In this document: positions 35,811 to 49,100 of the stretch, piece by piece
Layout: every line of letters starts with the position of its first letter
Position numbering within the stretch: position 1 is the first letter of the stretch
Assembly (NCBI RefSeq): GCF_029873635.1
Contig: NC_080428.1
Location: 67,513,601 to 67,577,600, forward strand
DNA: 64,000 nucleotides
Source: Malania oleifera
Taxonomy: Eukaryota > Streptophyta > Magnoliopsida > Santalales > Ximeniaceae
Reading direction: 5' to 3'
The notes under the pieces: model-generated
What the model was told of the DNA's origin: nothing
The model's database searches: none
What the model saw: the letters and a program-made list of their open reading frames with translations, nothing else
Translations under genes and position numbers: made by a program

Positions 35811-36839
35811 TCTGGTTCTATGCAGGCATATCACTCCTCTGTGTCTGACAGTTTCGGGATATGTGGTTCGGTTTGCTACATTTGTAACATTTACCCCAGA
35901 ACAACTGGCATTCCCCATCATGCCATTTACGGCACTTGGCGCATGGTGTGGAGGATGGATCCCCTTGAGAACTCTGCCATTCGGTATTCTGATGATAACC
36001 CAAACCATAATTTTTCTTCTTCTTCTTCCACTGTCCCTATTGAAGACCAGTCTGAGAACCAGAAGATACTGGCCTCTTCTTCTGTTCCTGTACCACTTCA
36101 TCCCCTGAAGGTTAACCTCAACTGTGGTGGCTTTATCCACCATAACAGAAAACTCTCGAATCTGTAACATACCCACAAGCCTGCGAATGTCCTTCCTCAG
36201 ACCCTTCTCGAACCTCCGAGTCTTCTCATACTCGTTCGAGATTAAATACGGTGCAAAACGAGATAGCTTTATATATCTGGCAACATATCTCTACACCGTC
36301 AGGGTTCCCTGAGTCAGGCTCAAGAACTCATCAGCCTTCGCGTCACGAGTATGATCCGAGAGGTATCTCTCGAAAAATACCTCCTTGAAGCGGCTCCAAG
36401 TCATACCAGATTGACCAACTCTCTGCTTCTCAAGCAGACTCACACTCATCCACCATCTTTTAGCCTGTCCTGCCAGTTGAAAAGTAGAATAGAGAACTTT
36501 CTGCAGATCAGTGCAGTGTAGAACTTCCAATATCTTCTCAATCTTCTGCACTTAGTTCTCTGCTACTATCAGATTGGGTCCTACCGTAAACGTTGGAGGG
36601 TGCATATGGGTGAACCTCTCTATGGTATAACTTGAGGCAGTAGGAGAGTGCTCACGTCTCCTAACACTATGCCCGATCTCTCGTATAACTTGCCTCATCG
36701 AACCCCGAGGCACAGAAGGAGACTCGTCACTCGCAATCCCCTCGGAACCACTATCCAAGTTGTTATCCTTGGGATTTATTCTAAAAATAGGATAGGAATT
36801 GGTTAGAATTCCTATGTCATACATAGTTAACACAATCAT
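35754..36839 (-). pseudogene. gypsy gag, broken
   Basis: From 36839: an N-terminal region ending RFTHMHPPTFTVGPN, a stop, then KVLYSTFQLAGQAKRWWMSV and WSRFKEVFFERYLSDHTR (36551-36291), the retrotransposon gag core. A Cys/His zinc-binding pair, CAKCRKWHDGEC and CYKCSKPNHISRNC, lies near 35850-35945 and would bind genomic RNA. This two-finger pattern is usual in Tekay/Del elements. Two stops and a frameshift break it. Confidence 0.85.
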
Positions 36840-37091
36840 TGAAAGCTAATCATGTTAACTACTACTCTCACGAGTCCAGGTTTGTCCTAGCACACCGATA
36901 CGAAACCATCAATGGTTTGCCATGATTTTATAGAAATAGTCATTCCAGGAAAAACACGGAACATCACCAATGAGTCCCCATCTAGCAACAAAACAACCCT
37001 CGACCTATTCTACCCATTTCCTACATCCTATACTCTGGTATGTACACATAACTACGCCTAACCAAGTCTACAAGACCTAACAACTTGGTTA

Positions 37092-37104
37092 GCTCCGATA
37101 CCAA
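37092..37104 (-). promoter_or_regulatory. Primer-binding site of the chromovirus
   Basis: TTGGTATCGGAGC on the minus strand, two bases inside the 5' LTR, complementary to initiator methionine tRNA with one difference from the copia sites (G for A). Confidence 0.85.
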
Positions 37105-37106
37105 GT

Positions 37107-38564
37107 TGTCACACCCCGAACCCGCAGATGGGCCCCAGGTGTGTATTTAGTAACCTAACCTGTTTCTGTATCAATTAAACATACATAATACTATACTGAA
37201 TGAGGCTCTGACCCCGTGGAGTACACGTAATCCCTATACGCATTCACATACACATCCATACACATCAAATACGCAGCGGAAATGTTCTTTCTATACATAT
37301 ATCATACCATACAACGTACTATACCAGAGTCTATATATAACTAGAATCTACATTCCAAAATACCATACATACCTCGGGTGTTTACAAAACCCAATAATGA
37401 CAACCCAGTTACAGAATCCATACTTACATAAATACTCTACGTAACTAACCGACACCCACACTCCCGAACTCTAGGATGCTAGTTTCAGCTACCCGAAGGA
37501 CCTGAAAATCATTTGTATATTCGGGGTGAGACATTTCTTAGTAAGGAAGAAAACATGTTATATCAGTGTGTGGCATACAAGTGTTATTTCAACATAAAAC
37601 ATAACACGATACAGTTCCAGTATTTTCACAATCTAGTTCCAATACATATGATACCAAACATACGATCAGTGTTGTCACACTCAAGCACCTGATACCCTGC
37701 AATAACCGAAGCCTCATAGTGATATCGTTGCTAATAGGATGTCCACTCACACCCATCGGTGACTAGCCGAAACAAACAGGCGATATTTCACACCCTCGGA
37801 TATAGAACCGGACACTTTCGCCCACGGTAATTAGCCGAGACATGACATCAGCGTACGGTAATTAGCTGCCCCTAACTGATTTACAAAACCTTGAACAATT
37901 CTGGAACTCACGTTCCTATACCCTTCAGTGTACGATAATTAGCCGCCCTTAACTGTTTTACAAAACCTAGAACATTTTACATACAACATTTCATTCCACA
38001 CTTATTTGAGTATACAACAAATCATATCGTTTTCAATTCGAGAAATACAGATTAATACAAATACAGGTACAGTCATCCCATTACTACAGTTTTATACAAT
38101 ATACAATTTTCCAACAAAAATAAGGATGATACCCAAAACCCCCAATTTTTCCAAAAGTTGTAACCCAAAAATCCTGTATTTTCACCCAATAGATTTTTCC
38201 AAATAAATAACCAAAACATACATACAATCGTAAACTACATGTTTACCGATTCCGATTTCAAAATATAACTGATATAAACAGAATCCCCTTACCTTTTTCG
38301 ATTACCAAAATGTGAACTCTACGGCTCCAAAACTATGAACCGAGTTCCCAAAACCTAAACATCCAAGAGCTATACTTTACTATAATTCTTACTACTACAT
38401 ATATACCGAAATGAAATTGAAATCGGACCATTACTTCATTTTTGGGTCAAAACCCGAAAATCCTTGAAACGAATTTTTGATCCACTAAAAACATAGAGCT
38501 TCTCCTCCTGATCCACGTGGTAACATCGGATCGTTGATTCTGACAACTAACGTCCTGAAATCCT

Positions 38565-38613
<49 letters not shown>

Positions 38614-38953
38614 TGAGTTCTAGAAAGAGAGTTTTAGCTTTCTTAGCAATGAAGCAACCAAAATTTCTATTTATAGACCCTTGACCCAGTCCAATTCGTC
38701 GATGATACAGCGCTTTCATCGACGAATCATTCACACATTTCGTCAACGAACCGACTCCTTCGGCAACGAACCCTATTCCGATATTTTACAACACGTTCAG
38801 TATCTCTTCGTTGACGAGACTCTGAATTTTGGCGATGAAGAGTATGAGGGCCTTCGTCGATGAGAACAATGACTTCGTCGACGAAGCTTGAAAAATTTAC
38901 CTTTTTACTCTACCTCATTTAGTCAATCTACATATCTCGGGTCGGGTTCTTAC
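37107..38953 (-). repeat. 5' LTR of the chromovirus
   Basis: On the minus strand it ends GGGGTGTGACA at 37107. The start at 38953 has lost the first two bases of TGTAAGAACCC. A palindromic block (TTCGTCGACGAA-like units) lies at about 38695-38890, a TATA box (TCTATAAATAG) at 38668-38678 and a (GA)n tract at about 38571-38609, longer than in the other LTR. Confidence 0.9.
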
Positions 38954-39123
38954 TCTCTCTCTCTCCTTTAATTTATCTCTAGCTACCTCCCTTATAAAAT
39001 TTTTTTTCCCTTTTTAACCATTTCTAAGATGAATCTATATCCTATTTGTCCTTATCTTTTTAAAATATCACTTAATAGGGTATCCTATATTTCTAGGAGG
39101 GCAACTTGAGTTTTCACATCACT
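38954..39123 (+). repeat. Long repeat, copy B middle part
   Basis: Continues copy B from the CT tract (27203) and matches about 25305-25475 of copy A. It is interrupted at 39123 by a solo LTR. Confidence 0.7.
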
Positions 39124-41714
39124 TGTTGCGACATCCTGGGAGCAAGGTGCCTCGGGGAGGCAAGGGAAATATATGTGTGATTTTTGGAAAAATTTGAATT
39201 TGGAGTCACCATGAACATATTTTTCCTTGGTGTAGTTAGAACACCTAATTATTACTCAACTAAAGTAGTCCTAGTCTGCGGATACCAGAATTGGGATCGG
39301 GAGTTCGGTTATGCTAGGAGAAGGTATTCGCACCCCCTATGCACCCGTTCTACGAACGGTACCGAATTAACTAAGAATTATCTCTAAATTGAATTTTAAT
39401 AACCTTTTACTTCACTCCTTTTTTTAAATGCACAAATAAATGAATGAATATACATAATTAATTATCAAAATAGGGTGTGATTTAGAAATGTCTAATAAGA
39501 CCTCCAAGAGAGGGGATCTTGTTAGAAACATCCCCCAAAGCTAGTACAAGTGAGGTGTAACATACTTTATTGCCTTTTTTATAATCATAGGAACACACCT
39601 ACACAATAATCAAGAAAATCATCCAAAAGTATTTTTAAAAAAATATTCCCAGATTTTTCAATATGTTTGCAGAATTTTTCTGAACATTTTTAAAATAAAC
39701 AATTAATAACACGCACAACTAAAGTAAGGATAAAATACTACATGAATTTAGAAAAATGAAAAAAAATTGAAACATAAAGATGAATTATTTATTTTATAAA
39801 TTAAAAAAACAATGATGAAGGTATGCACAAAATTAAAAACAACCCAACACAAACAATAAAAAAAATAAACATAAATTAACATAAAATAGAAAAAGAATAA
39901 CAATACAAAACAATCAATCAACAAATATAACAAGCATATATACAAATAAAATATACAAAACAACAATACAAGGATCATATATAAAATTAATATACAAATA
40001 TAGAATAACAAAATATAACACATATAATAAATTTCAATTAAAAAGAACAACATAATGAATAACAACTACAAATAAAAAAACTACAACAAAAATATATTAG
40101 ACATATTAACAAAGTAAAAATATAACATGATAAAATGTACAGTGCAAAAGAGTGAAGATTGACAATCGGAGGTAGCGGTAGAGGGTGGCGAGCCTGGCGG
40201 CAACGGGGAGAAAGGTCGTAGGTTGTCCAATTGTGGCAGGGGAGAGAAAGATCGAGGGAGAGTGAGAGATCCGCGGGTTTCTTGATCTGCGAACAATAAG
40301 AGGAGGAGGTTCGGTGACTCTAAACTGCGTAGGAAATGGACGGCTGCGGCGGCAATGAGGTGGTTGAGCTACACAAAAGAGGAGGGTAGGGGCTGTTTAG
40401 AGGTCCAGACAGTGGCGTTGGGCAGTGGCGACGAGTTGCAGAGCTGTAAGGCTATAAGGGCATGCGGTGGCCAGGGGGGTACGTAGTGTGTGCGACGGTC
40501 GTGCAAGTGCTGTTTGAGTTAGAGAGAGGAGCTGGGATAGTATGGGCAGTGGCGCTCGTGATGTTGTGCGGCAATGGTGATTGGTGAGCTGGGTGGTGAA
40601 GGTGAGAGAGGTTGGAGATGGTGGTCGTGGGGCTGTCATGGTGTGGGCGAGCGTGCGTGGGCAGTGAGGAGGGAGGTCGTGCGGCTGTGATGGTGGTTTG
40701 CACAATATTGGAGGGATGGCAGTCATGGCCGCTTGGCCACACGCCAGCGGTGGAAACCCTCGGCCTTCCCTTTCTTTTCCTCCTCCCCCTTTCCCTTTTC
40801 TCTTTTATTTTTTTTTTATTTTTATTTTTTCTAATCCTCACTCTAGGCTGTCGTGCATGCTCCTCCTTTGTGTGTGGATACCCCCTATTTATAGGTTTAG
40901 GGTTTCATACTTTACAGGAAACAAATTAACTCCTTTTTTAATTAATGCCAATTTTTTAATTAATTCATATTTTTTAATTTTAAGAAATAAATCATCCAAT
41001 TGAATATTCTGTTACATTCCCTTTTATATTTTTCTTATATTCCACGGTATTTATATTTCAGTATATTGATGCAATAAATACAAGAATGATTTTTCAATAC
41101 TGCTTTTAGGGAACTTGGTTGCAAAAAAGGGTGAACTTAATTTCAAGAAACAAAAAGACTCAATTTTAAAAAAAGACTTAATTTTAAAATAAAATAACAG
41201 GGACTTAATTTTAAAATAACAAAGACATAAATGACTCAATTAATAAGGACTCAATTTTAAAAATAAGGACTTAAGAAAAGGGACTCAATTAACAGAGATT
41301 TTAATAACAGGGGTTTAATTTCAAAGGACTCAATTATAGAGACTTAACTTTAAAAATAAGGACTTAAGAAAATTGACTTAGTTAACAAGAATTTTAATAA
41401 GAGGGGCTTAATTTCAAAGGATTCAATGACAAATACTTAACTTCAAGGTAACAAGGACTTGATTTTAAACAAGGACTTAATTTTAAAATAAAAAGGACTC
41501 AATTTTAAATCACAATGACTCAATAAAGTAGATTTAATAACATGACTCAATAAAAAGGGAATTCAAAATCTCAATTGGATTTTTCAAAAAGGATCCTCAA
41601 ATTTTCAGAATACTAAGTCAACCCCTTCTTATGTAAATTACCATGTTATTATGAAGGGTCCCCTCACTGAGAGGAAAAGAGAGGTCCGATAAAAATTGAG
41701 GTGTCTACATCACT
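39119..41714 (-). mobile_element. Second Tat/Ogre-like solo LTR, opposite orientation, target duplication TCACT
   Basis: A 2,586-bp unit (39124-41709) reads, on the minus strand, TGTAGACACC...to ...TGTCGCAACA, flanked by TCACT (39119-39123, 41710-41714). Its end section matches the end of the 29641-32711 solo LTR in reverse complement, for example the ACGAACGGTACC and GGGATCGGGAGTTCGGTTA stretches. The middle differs: it has no 188-bp array and instead has a GC-rich part at 40140-40760. So the two come from different subfamilies. Confidence 0.85.
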
Positions 41715-42163
41715 TTTGTCTAAAACAAGTTTCCGGTTCTTGCTCTAGAAAACTATAGTTGGAAACATGTTTCCTTTGTTTATTTTTTATTTTAATTTTC
41801 TACTCACATAGTTTTAATTATTGGTATTTGTTGTCAATAAGGGTTTAGAGGTGTAAATTGATGCTAAAAAGTAATCAACATCATTCTCTTTCCTTAATTT
41901 CTGCTTTTATTTTCTCTACTTTTTTTTTTCTCTTGTCATGTTGTCATGAAACAATAATATCGTTATTTTCAAAGCATAAATAACAATGTCTTAGATAAAA
42001 GAAATAATTTAAAAATGGAGTAACTATAAAGAATATGAATGTACCGTTGTAGGTTCTTTTATAAATTATTTTTTTAATAAATATATTATTGTCTCACCCT
42101 TTTACATGTAAATGTTATAAAAGCATTTTGCTAGCTAGAGCCAATAATGTGAAATTTAATGTA
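41710..42163 (+). repeat. Long repeat, copy B right part
   Basis: Resumes after the solo LTR with TCACTTTTGTCTAAAACAAG and matches copy A to GTGAAATTTAATGT at 42163, where similarity stops. Confidence 0.7.
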
Positions 42164-42171
42164 GACATCTC

Positions 42172-42660
42172 TGTTGACCTTATAGGTCATATCCCGTTTT
42201 GATAATGACAAATATCTTTGTATTTTAACAGTGCCTTGAGTTTTTGCATAGGACTATTCTTAGCATGCAAAATGACAAAGATATAGTTGATGCCATAGAG
42301 AACTCAATGCTCACACCATATGATGACGTTTGGAGAAGCAAAGGGAATGAAGAGCACAATTTTCAATTATATTTTCATTTAAATTTGTTGGTCTGTAATA
42401 ATTTAAATGGTCAATAATAATTGCATTACATGCATGATAGAATGCATAAACTCAAAAGACCATAGAATGACCATAGGAATCCCTTAAGCCTAAATGTTAT
42501 ACATATTATGATAAGGATAAAAACTTATTAGGTGAAATAGGCATTACCTTGACTTTTCAAGTGTCTCGATTGACCATCCTATTGTGTTATAAGAGCCTTG
42601 GTCAACCAAACTGGCCAGAAGTCAAAAGTTTGACTTGTGTTGGTTGACCGACACAATTTT
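42172..42660 (+). repeat. Sire-like copia LTR fragment, left part
   Basis: Begins TGTTGACCTTATAGGTC, like the start of the minus-strand LTR at 55572 (TGTTGACCTGATAGGTC). It ends with GGTTGACCGAC-type units at a junction with a gypsy solo LTR and resumes at about 53081. Confidence 0.65.
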
Positions 42661-43809
42661 TGTAACGCCCCAGAACCCGCCAAGTGGAGTTCAAGGTGTT
42701 GTGTGACCATTCATCTATTTGTAATACCATAAATATCATTCACGTAGTAGAAAATAATTAAAATACCTCAAAAAAAAAATACCAGAGTTCTATTTTGTAC
42801 ATCCAAAAAGAGTATCCATTTACTCCCTATTACATAACCAGTATTTAAAAACATAAATTGTACATATATTAGTTCTTACAACCACTTATAATTACCAAAA
42901 CTAAACCCTGTCCTGGAGCCTACTAAGCTCAATCACCAGAACGACCTAAAAAGAATTAATAACTTGCTGGGGTGAGACACTTCTCAGTAAGAATGGAATA
43001 AATTATAACAGTGTGTGATAGATGAGTTTTAGTAAATACAAAATATAGTCGTTAATTAATCAAAACTAACAGAGGAGATACATACAAATTACATTCACAC
43101 ATGCATAAACATTTATAAGCAAAAGTTCCTGAGGATTGGGGAGATTACACGCTCATACATGTATCACCCCTTTGCTTTGATACCATTTGTAACTTTGCCC
43201 TTTTTAAATTGGGCGAGGTTACAATTGATACTGATCAGGGCACTCACCTTACTCAATAAGCCCTCAGGTGGAGAGTTTTACTTTGCCATGAACATTTATG
43301 CATTTAAATTCATATACCAGTATTCACACACATTAAACCTCAATCATGCCACAAATTCTACCTACATATACACTACAGTACATCCACACTGGATACATTA
43401 GACTTCATTCACATCCACATAGGATACAGTACATTTCATTCACTTCCACACAGGATACTACACCAATACTTCCTCATCGACATCCACCATTATACTTTCA
43501 CCATGACCTCTCCATAGTAAATCAGTAAAACAAACTCCTCAAGCCTGCCAATGTTTTACCCTCATTAATATAAATGCCAATATAACGAACTCTTCAAGCC
43601 TACCAACGTTATATCATGATTTATATCCAGGGCAATATAAGGAAGTCCTCAGGCCTGCCAATGTTATATTGTCAAATACACGAATAACCACACAAAATAA
43701 ATCATCCAGACACATCAATGCATTTATCACAGTAATCACAACTAATTAATTATAAAGAGTTATTTTCATGTCACATGGTTTTTCCCCAAATATGAATTAT
43801 GATCAAAAC

Positions 43810-46099
43810 TGTTGACTTTTTGATTCCGATCCCTGTTTTGATGCTGACAAAGCACAAGTATCTCATGTGTGCATTTAGTGTTTTTGAACAGGTTCATGAT
43901 TCAGCACACACATGAGGTAAAGGACATGAAAGTTTGGAGGAACACAAAATCATATTTTTTCGGCGTATTCCATGAAGACTGAAGAACAAAATACGAAGAC
44001 ATTAATTTTAATTTGTATACGCATTTAATTTTATATCTCTGGTCTGTAATAATGCATGCATCTACATGATGTATTTGAATGCTCAGAACGACCGTAGATA
44101 GACTCTAGGGACCAACACATCTCACCAAAAACCTTTTCCTAGAAAGACTAAAATCATACAAAGTTTTTGGAATAACTTTAGGGTCAAAATCAGGGGTAAA
44201 ACGAAGTTTACGAAAACTTTGGTAAAACTGACATTGAACTTTTTCGGTGTCTTCAAAAGGACATAGAAATGACTCTAGGACACTCACCCATACACTTATA
44301 TATGTTAGTCATTTGAATAGGGTGTTTGTTGTCTGAAATCGGACCGAAATGACAAAGTGTGCACACTCGGTCGACCGACCGTTCACGTTCAAAAGTCCTC
44401 GATCGACTGAACCCAGACCAGGTCAAAAGTTTGACCACAGTCCGATCGACCGAGCTTATGTAGTTCATTTGACCCCGATCGACCGAACCTCCTAGGGAGT
44501 CAACTTTTTGACTGCTTGGTCGACCGAGCCCAAAATGTACTCCAACGCTCTGGTCGACCGAGGGTCCTCGGGAGATGCCCCAACTATCTAGTCGACCGAA
44601 CTTCTCAGTTCAAAATGTTTTGGTCGACCGAACCTCGCATATATGAAAAATCGCCCTTGGACATACATGTCCGGTTGACCGAACTGGCAGTTCATTTTTG
44701 GCCCAGTTGACCAAACCTCAAGAACTTCGATCGACCAAACCTCAAGAACTTCGGTCGACCGAACTTGTCCTAGTCGATCGGTGCTTTCGGGTTTAAATTC
44801 TTTTTAAGGTTTAAAACATCATTAAAACTTAATTAAACTTTTTCAAAATACTGAGTGTGTCCCTCAACGTTCAGATTTGTTGAAAATCTATAAATACCCC
44901 CTCATATCTTCAGATTAGCAACTTTGATTAACTCTAAATTTCTCTCTAATCCTTGGTTAATCAAAGTTCCCCCAAAATGCTTTTTATTGTTTAAAATCAT
45001 TCTTTTGGGGCAAAATATTTTTAAACAAACCTCTCCAACTCTCTTCCACTCTTTTGTTTCAAAATCACTATTGAAGTGAGCATATTTATTTTTGGGGCAT
45101 TTATTTTCACATGCATACTCTCACTTATGCTTTATTTTTGAAAATCTTCTTGAGAGCATAACTTTGGTTTCTCCCAGATTATTTCCTTGATAAATATATT
45201 TTGGGAGAAGTTATTCATTGCACAAATATCTTATTGAGCTTAACTCCTAGATTCTCTAAGTATTTCTAACTTGCATAAATCTTTGATTAGAGAACATAAT
45301 ACTCATTTTTCGTATACATTATATTTGTGCAAAAGTCATTAAAAGAGAAAAACCCTAGGTTCTCCTATAGTTTTATTAAAATATATTTTTGGAGAAAACT
45401 TTTTATTAGGGTTGAACGTAGTTAAGCACCCTTACTTCCCTGAGCATTATTTCACATCATTGGAGTGTGTATTTGTATGAGCTTAGTGTGTACATCCATG
45501 CTTATATTTAGAAGCTTCTTCATATGTACAAAAACATTTTTAATGTAACGGTTGGGTTCAGTCTGTTAATTGAACTGAGGAGTCTCAGCCCCGTAAATGT
45601 GACCGGTTAGGTTCAATCTAGAATTGAACTGGGGAGTCTCAGTCCCGTAAGTGAGACTAGTTCAGCTCAGCCTAGTAATTGAGCTGGAGTTTTCCTTGCC
45701 CGTAAGGAGAGGATGTAAAAGGCTTTTGCGCTGCCCGGTTAAGTGAGTAGATATAGTGGAATCCTTGGGGGTAAGCCCAAGGCGGGGATGTAGGCTGGTT
45801 TGGCCAAACCTTGTTAACAAATCTGGTGTCGCTCTCTCTCTCTTATTTAAATTCCTACACGTTAATTCCAACATGTGTATGAATGATTGTTTAATGTCTT
45901 AATTATTCTCATGCACACATTTGATTTAAATAAGATACTGCACACGTGTATGTTTGCTTTTAGTGTTAAAATCATTTTACACACACGTGTATATGTTGAA
46001 TGAGATATGATACGTGGTGAATCGGTGAAATATTTAAATTAGCAAAAAATATTTTAAAACCCAATTCACCCTCCTCTTGGGATCACACCAATTCCAACA
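43810..46099 (+). repeat. 5' LTR of the copia derivative
   Basis: Starts TGTTGACTTTTTGATTCC and ends AATTCCAACA. U3 holds about a dozen GGTCGACCGA-like units at 44369-44785, then a TATA box (CTATAAATAC, 44888-44897). The distal part has the GGATGTAGGC motif (45788) and the AATTCACCC..CTTGGGATCACACC tail. Confidence 0.9.
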
Positions 46100-46113
46100 A
46101 TTGGTATCAGAGC
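46100..46113 (+). promoter_or_regulatory. Primer-binding site of the copia derivative
   Basis: ATTGGTATCAGAGC directly follows the 5' LTR, complementary to initiator methionine tRNA. Confidence 0.9.
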
Positions 46114-49100
46114 TTCGTTGCAATAAGCTTAACCGCTATTTGCATAAAGATTGCAATGACTCATTTTTCGGTGTATCCTTGTTTTGAGGGTCAGCGCCTT
46201 GCAAATCCTCCATTGGTTTTATTGTGTAGATTTTACCATGTGATTATCGAAAATGCTTTTGTAAAATCAAATGATTGGAGGATTTGGAAAGTGTTTGTCA
46301 TGCTTATCATATCCCATTGAAAATGTTTTCAAAATGCATAATTTCCCAAAATTTGAAAATAAATTAAATTTGCATGTCACGTGTTTTAATGGATATCATC
46401 TGTGTGCCATGCATACTTTTCATGTGTCTTAGACACTAATGCTTTTGCAAGTTTATATCTTTTTATGTGCTAAGGTCTTTGGGAATCATAAGGATTTTGA
46501 AAAATTGAGAGAGATAATGACACCACTCCGAGCTTAAATGATTAAAAAGGAGTAAAACTTAAAGGTATATCTATTCTTCTTCTAATATATTGAATAACTC
46601 ATAGTATGATTCACATGATATATTTGGTGTTTGATTTATTTGTTGCTATGAATCATATGACATATGTGTTAATTTCATGTCATGATTTGTATGATATATC
46701 TTGTATTAAATATTTGTATAAATCATGATAAATCTTTTATGATAATAGCATGATGTCTTATGAGGTGCACTTTCAAAGATTTCCTTTTATACTCATAAGA
46801 TTTTAGGATAAAACATTTAAGAGGTTATAATGGTTTGAATAGTGTTTCGTGCTTAAACTCTAAATTTTAATATACATTATCATCATACTATGAACCTTAG
46901 GAAGATCAAGCCAGTATGAAAACTTTAGTGAAATATCCAATCCATTTGGCCTAAGTTATATACATCATTTTGATTGGATATTACTTGATAATATTGGCTA
47001 TAGCATGCTTATATAGAACTATTAATTCTTAATTCAAATGTCATAAGTATGTTTAAATAAAATCCCATTCAAATGGACAAAATGATTTTAAAATGTCATT
47101 ATATTCGTAATGCTATATATATATGTACTATAATTTGAAAAATCTTAAATATTGCATGTTTTGTCCATCACACAGATTGAGGTTTAGGGAATCTATCATA
47201 GTATTGTATATCATGCTACCCTAAACTTATCATGGAGCTTAAACGCTTAATCATATTCAAACACACTTATAAGCTCATCCACCCATTTGAAAATATCAGT
47301 TATGCTGGATACTCAATTGAATATAAAACTTTTTGGCTGCATAATTGAGGGGGAGCAGCCTTGTTTTTCAAAATTCATCCAATATGCATTTTATTGTATT
47401 GTGCTTATATCCTTTGGGTGATTTGTCTTTGAGCTGAATGCCACTATCCATTACTTGCATAATAATTTTATTTTCTGATGGATAGTTTATATTTTATTTG
47501 ATATATTGATTAAACTATCTGATTGCATGCTTAATCTAGAATGTCTCCTGCATGGCGGATGCAGTTGATGAGAATTGCATGCTAGTAGTGGATATAGGTT
47601 CTCGCATGCTTAAACTGGATCATTAGAATTGTCTGTGTGAATCTATCAGGTTTCTAGTACATGGAAAAAAGGGAAAGAGTCCAATTTACAGACGAAATGC
47701 TGCCAAAATTTCGGCAGAATTTTTCCCAAAAATAAAACCATGTATCAAGATAATTAGTTATTGCATGGCCAAATGTTTTTGAAAGGATGGGTGAATGATA
47801 AATGAATAATTATTTTTCATTTGTAGTTAAAAACGCATGCACAATAACATATAGGGAAGACTATACTGAACATATGATAAAATGCCTTAACAGATAACCA
47901 GTATAGTTACATTAAAAGAACCGCTTATACTATCTAGTATACTTAGTGAAATCAATTTTTTATTAGTATAAGCAACACATTTCCTTTCCTAAGATGCACA
48001 GCAATTGCATAGGTTAGTACATGTAAAATCCAAACCGCTATGTATTTTGAAGACATGTACACATGTAGTTTGTGTCTTAGGATGAACTTAGTTCATGGAC
48101 ACCATTTGATCAAATTCTTTGGATTATGTACTTTCACTCTAGACCCAAATGGTAGAGCATCATCACTTTAAATTGAACGCCCCATATTTTGATGATGGTC
48201 CATTGACTAAGGAATTTGCATGACTTAGGGGGATTTTTTCATTTTGCGCACACTCATTGTGTTTTGAGTTGTGCCATCCTTTTGAACCCCTATTGCATTA
48301 CCTCTGAGTATAGCCTTGATTGGCTATCGTGTATTAAAACGAAATGCAATATGCCATGCTCGTATATGTTAAATGCCTATATTTGCTGCATGCTAAAAAT
48401 CTTTTGAAAGGATGAATTTTTTATGAATGCTCTTAAACGACATCATCCTTGAACTTAATGCAAGTATGTATGCATGCAAATATACAGGGGGGGTTTAAAG
48501 ACCCACTTTTGAGAAAAATGAACTTAATGCCTATAATCTCCTGCATGCTCAGTAATATTTAGAAGGATGAACATGTGTTGAGTGTGCTTAAATGATATCC
48601 ATCCTTAAACATTAATGCACTTTTGTATGCTTGAGACTATACCAGGGTGCATAAGCCCTATCCTTGAGAAAAGGATCATAACTCACTTGGCTCATGGACT
48701 CATACACTCATTGCTTCTACTTTTTGAGTCCGAAGGTTTTCTAAGCATCGTGAACATCATATCCTGTCTCTACTGAACATCTTTAATATGGATTGTTCTG
48801 GGTACACATAAACACCATGCATGAATTAGTGTTTGATTTTTTAGCGCATGTGTGTTTAGGGATATTTTACTGGTGAAATTTATTCGTCTAACACTTATCC
48901 AGTAAAATCTGCAATTAATAATTATACTGTTTGAACTTTTAATGAATTTTCACGAATTATATCAATATAAGTAGTTAAAAGAATCTAAGCACGTATTCAA
49001 ACTGATAGGGGGAGCACCTAGAAATTATTTTTCTATCCTGTTGTGCTCACAACATTTCTAGCTTAGATTTTGTTTTTGAATTTATTGTGGCTTGTGCTTA

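Larger units (their letters stand above)
27204..38953 (-). mobile_element. Ty3/gypsy chromovirus (Tekay/Del-like), full length, decayed, with nested solo LTR
   Basis: On the minus strand: 5' LTR 38953-37107, primer-binding site, gag, protease, reverse transcriptase, RNase H, integrase, a degraded chromodomain region, polypurine tract and 3' LTR 28976-27204. The domain order (integrase last) is that of gypsy elements. Both outer ends lie in a CT microsatellite, so the target duplication (CTCTC or TCTCT) is ambiguous. Many stops and frameshifts make it non-autonomous. A 3.07-kb solo LTR of another family is inserted near the end of pol. Without it the element would be about 8.7 kb. Confidence 0.92.

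Noticed and set aside
39748-40065. 105-codon hydrophobic minus-strand frame resembling a membrane protein
   Set aside because: Composition artefact of an A-rich plus strand within a solo LTR.
40397-40929. Overlapping long open frames on both strands (105-129 codons) in a GC-rich stretch
   Set aside because: They lie inside a solo LTR, are Pro/Ser/Thr/His-rich in one direction and Leu/Phe/Pro-rich in the other, and match no family I know; they reflect GC-rich composition.
44369-44785. Regularly spaced short palindromes considered as a CRISPR-like array
   Set aside because: The units are only about 10 bp, vary in sequence and spacing, occur inside an LTR in a plant nuclear genome, and have no spacer-like uniform intervals.
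48216-48407. 63-codon frame inside the non-coding copia derivative, considered as a possible small gene
   Set aside because: Cys/Leu-rich, no gag or pol motif, and no corresponding conserved context; most likely chance.
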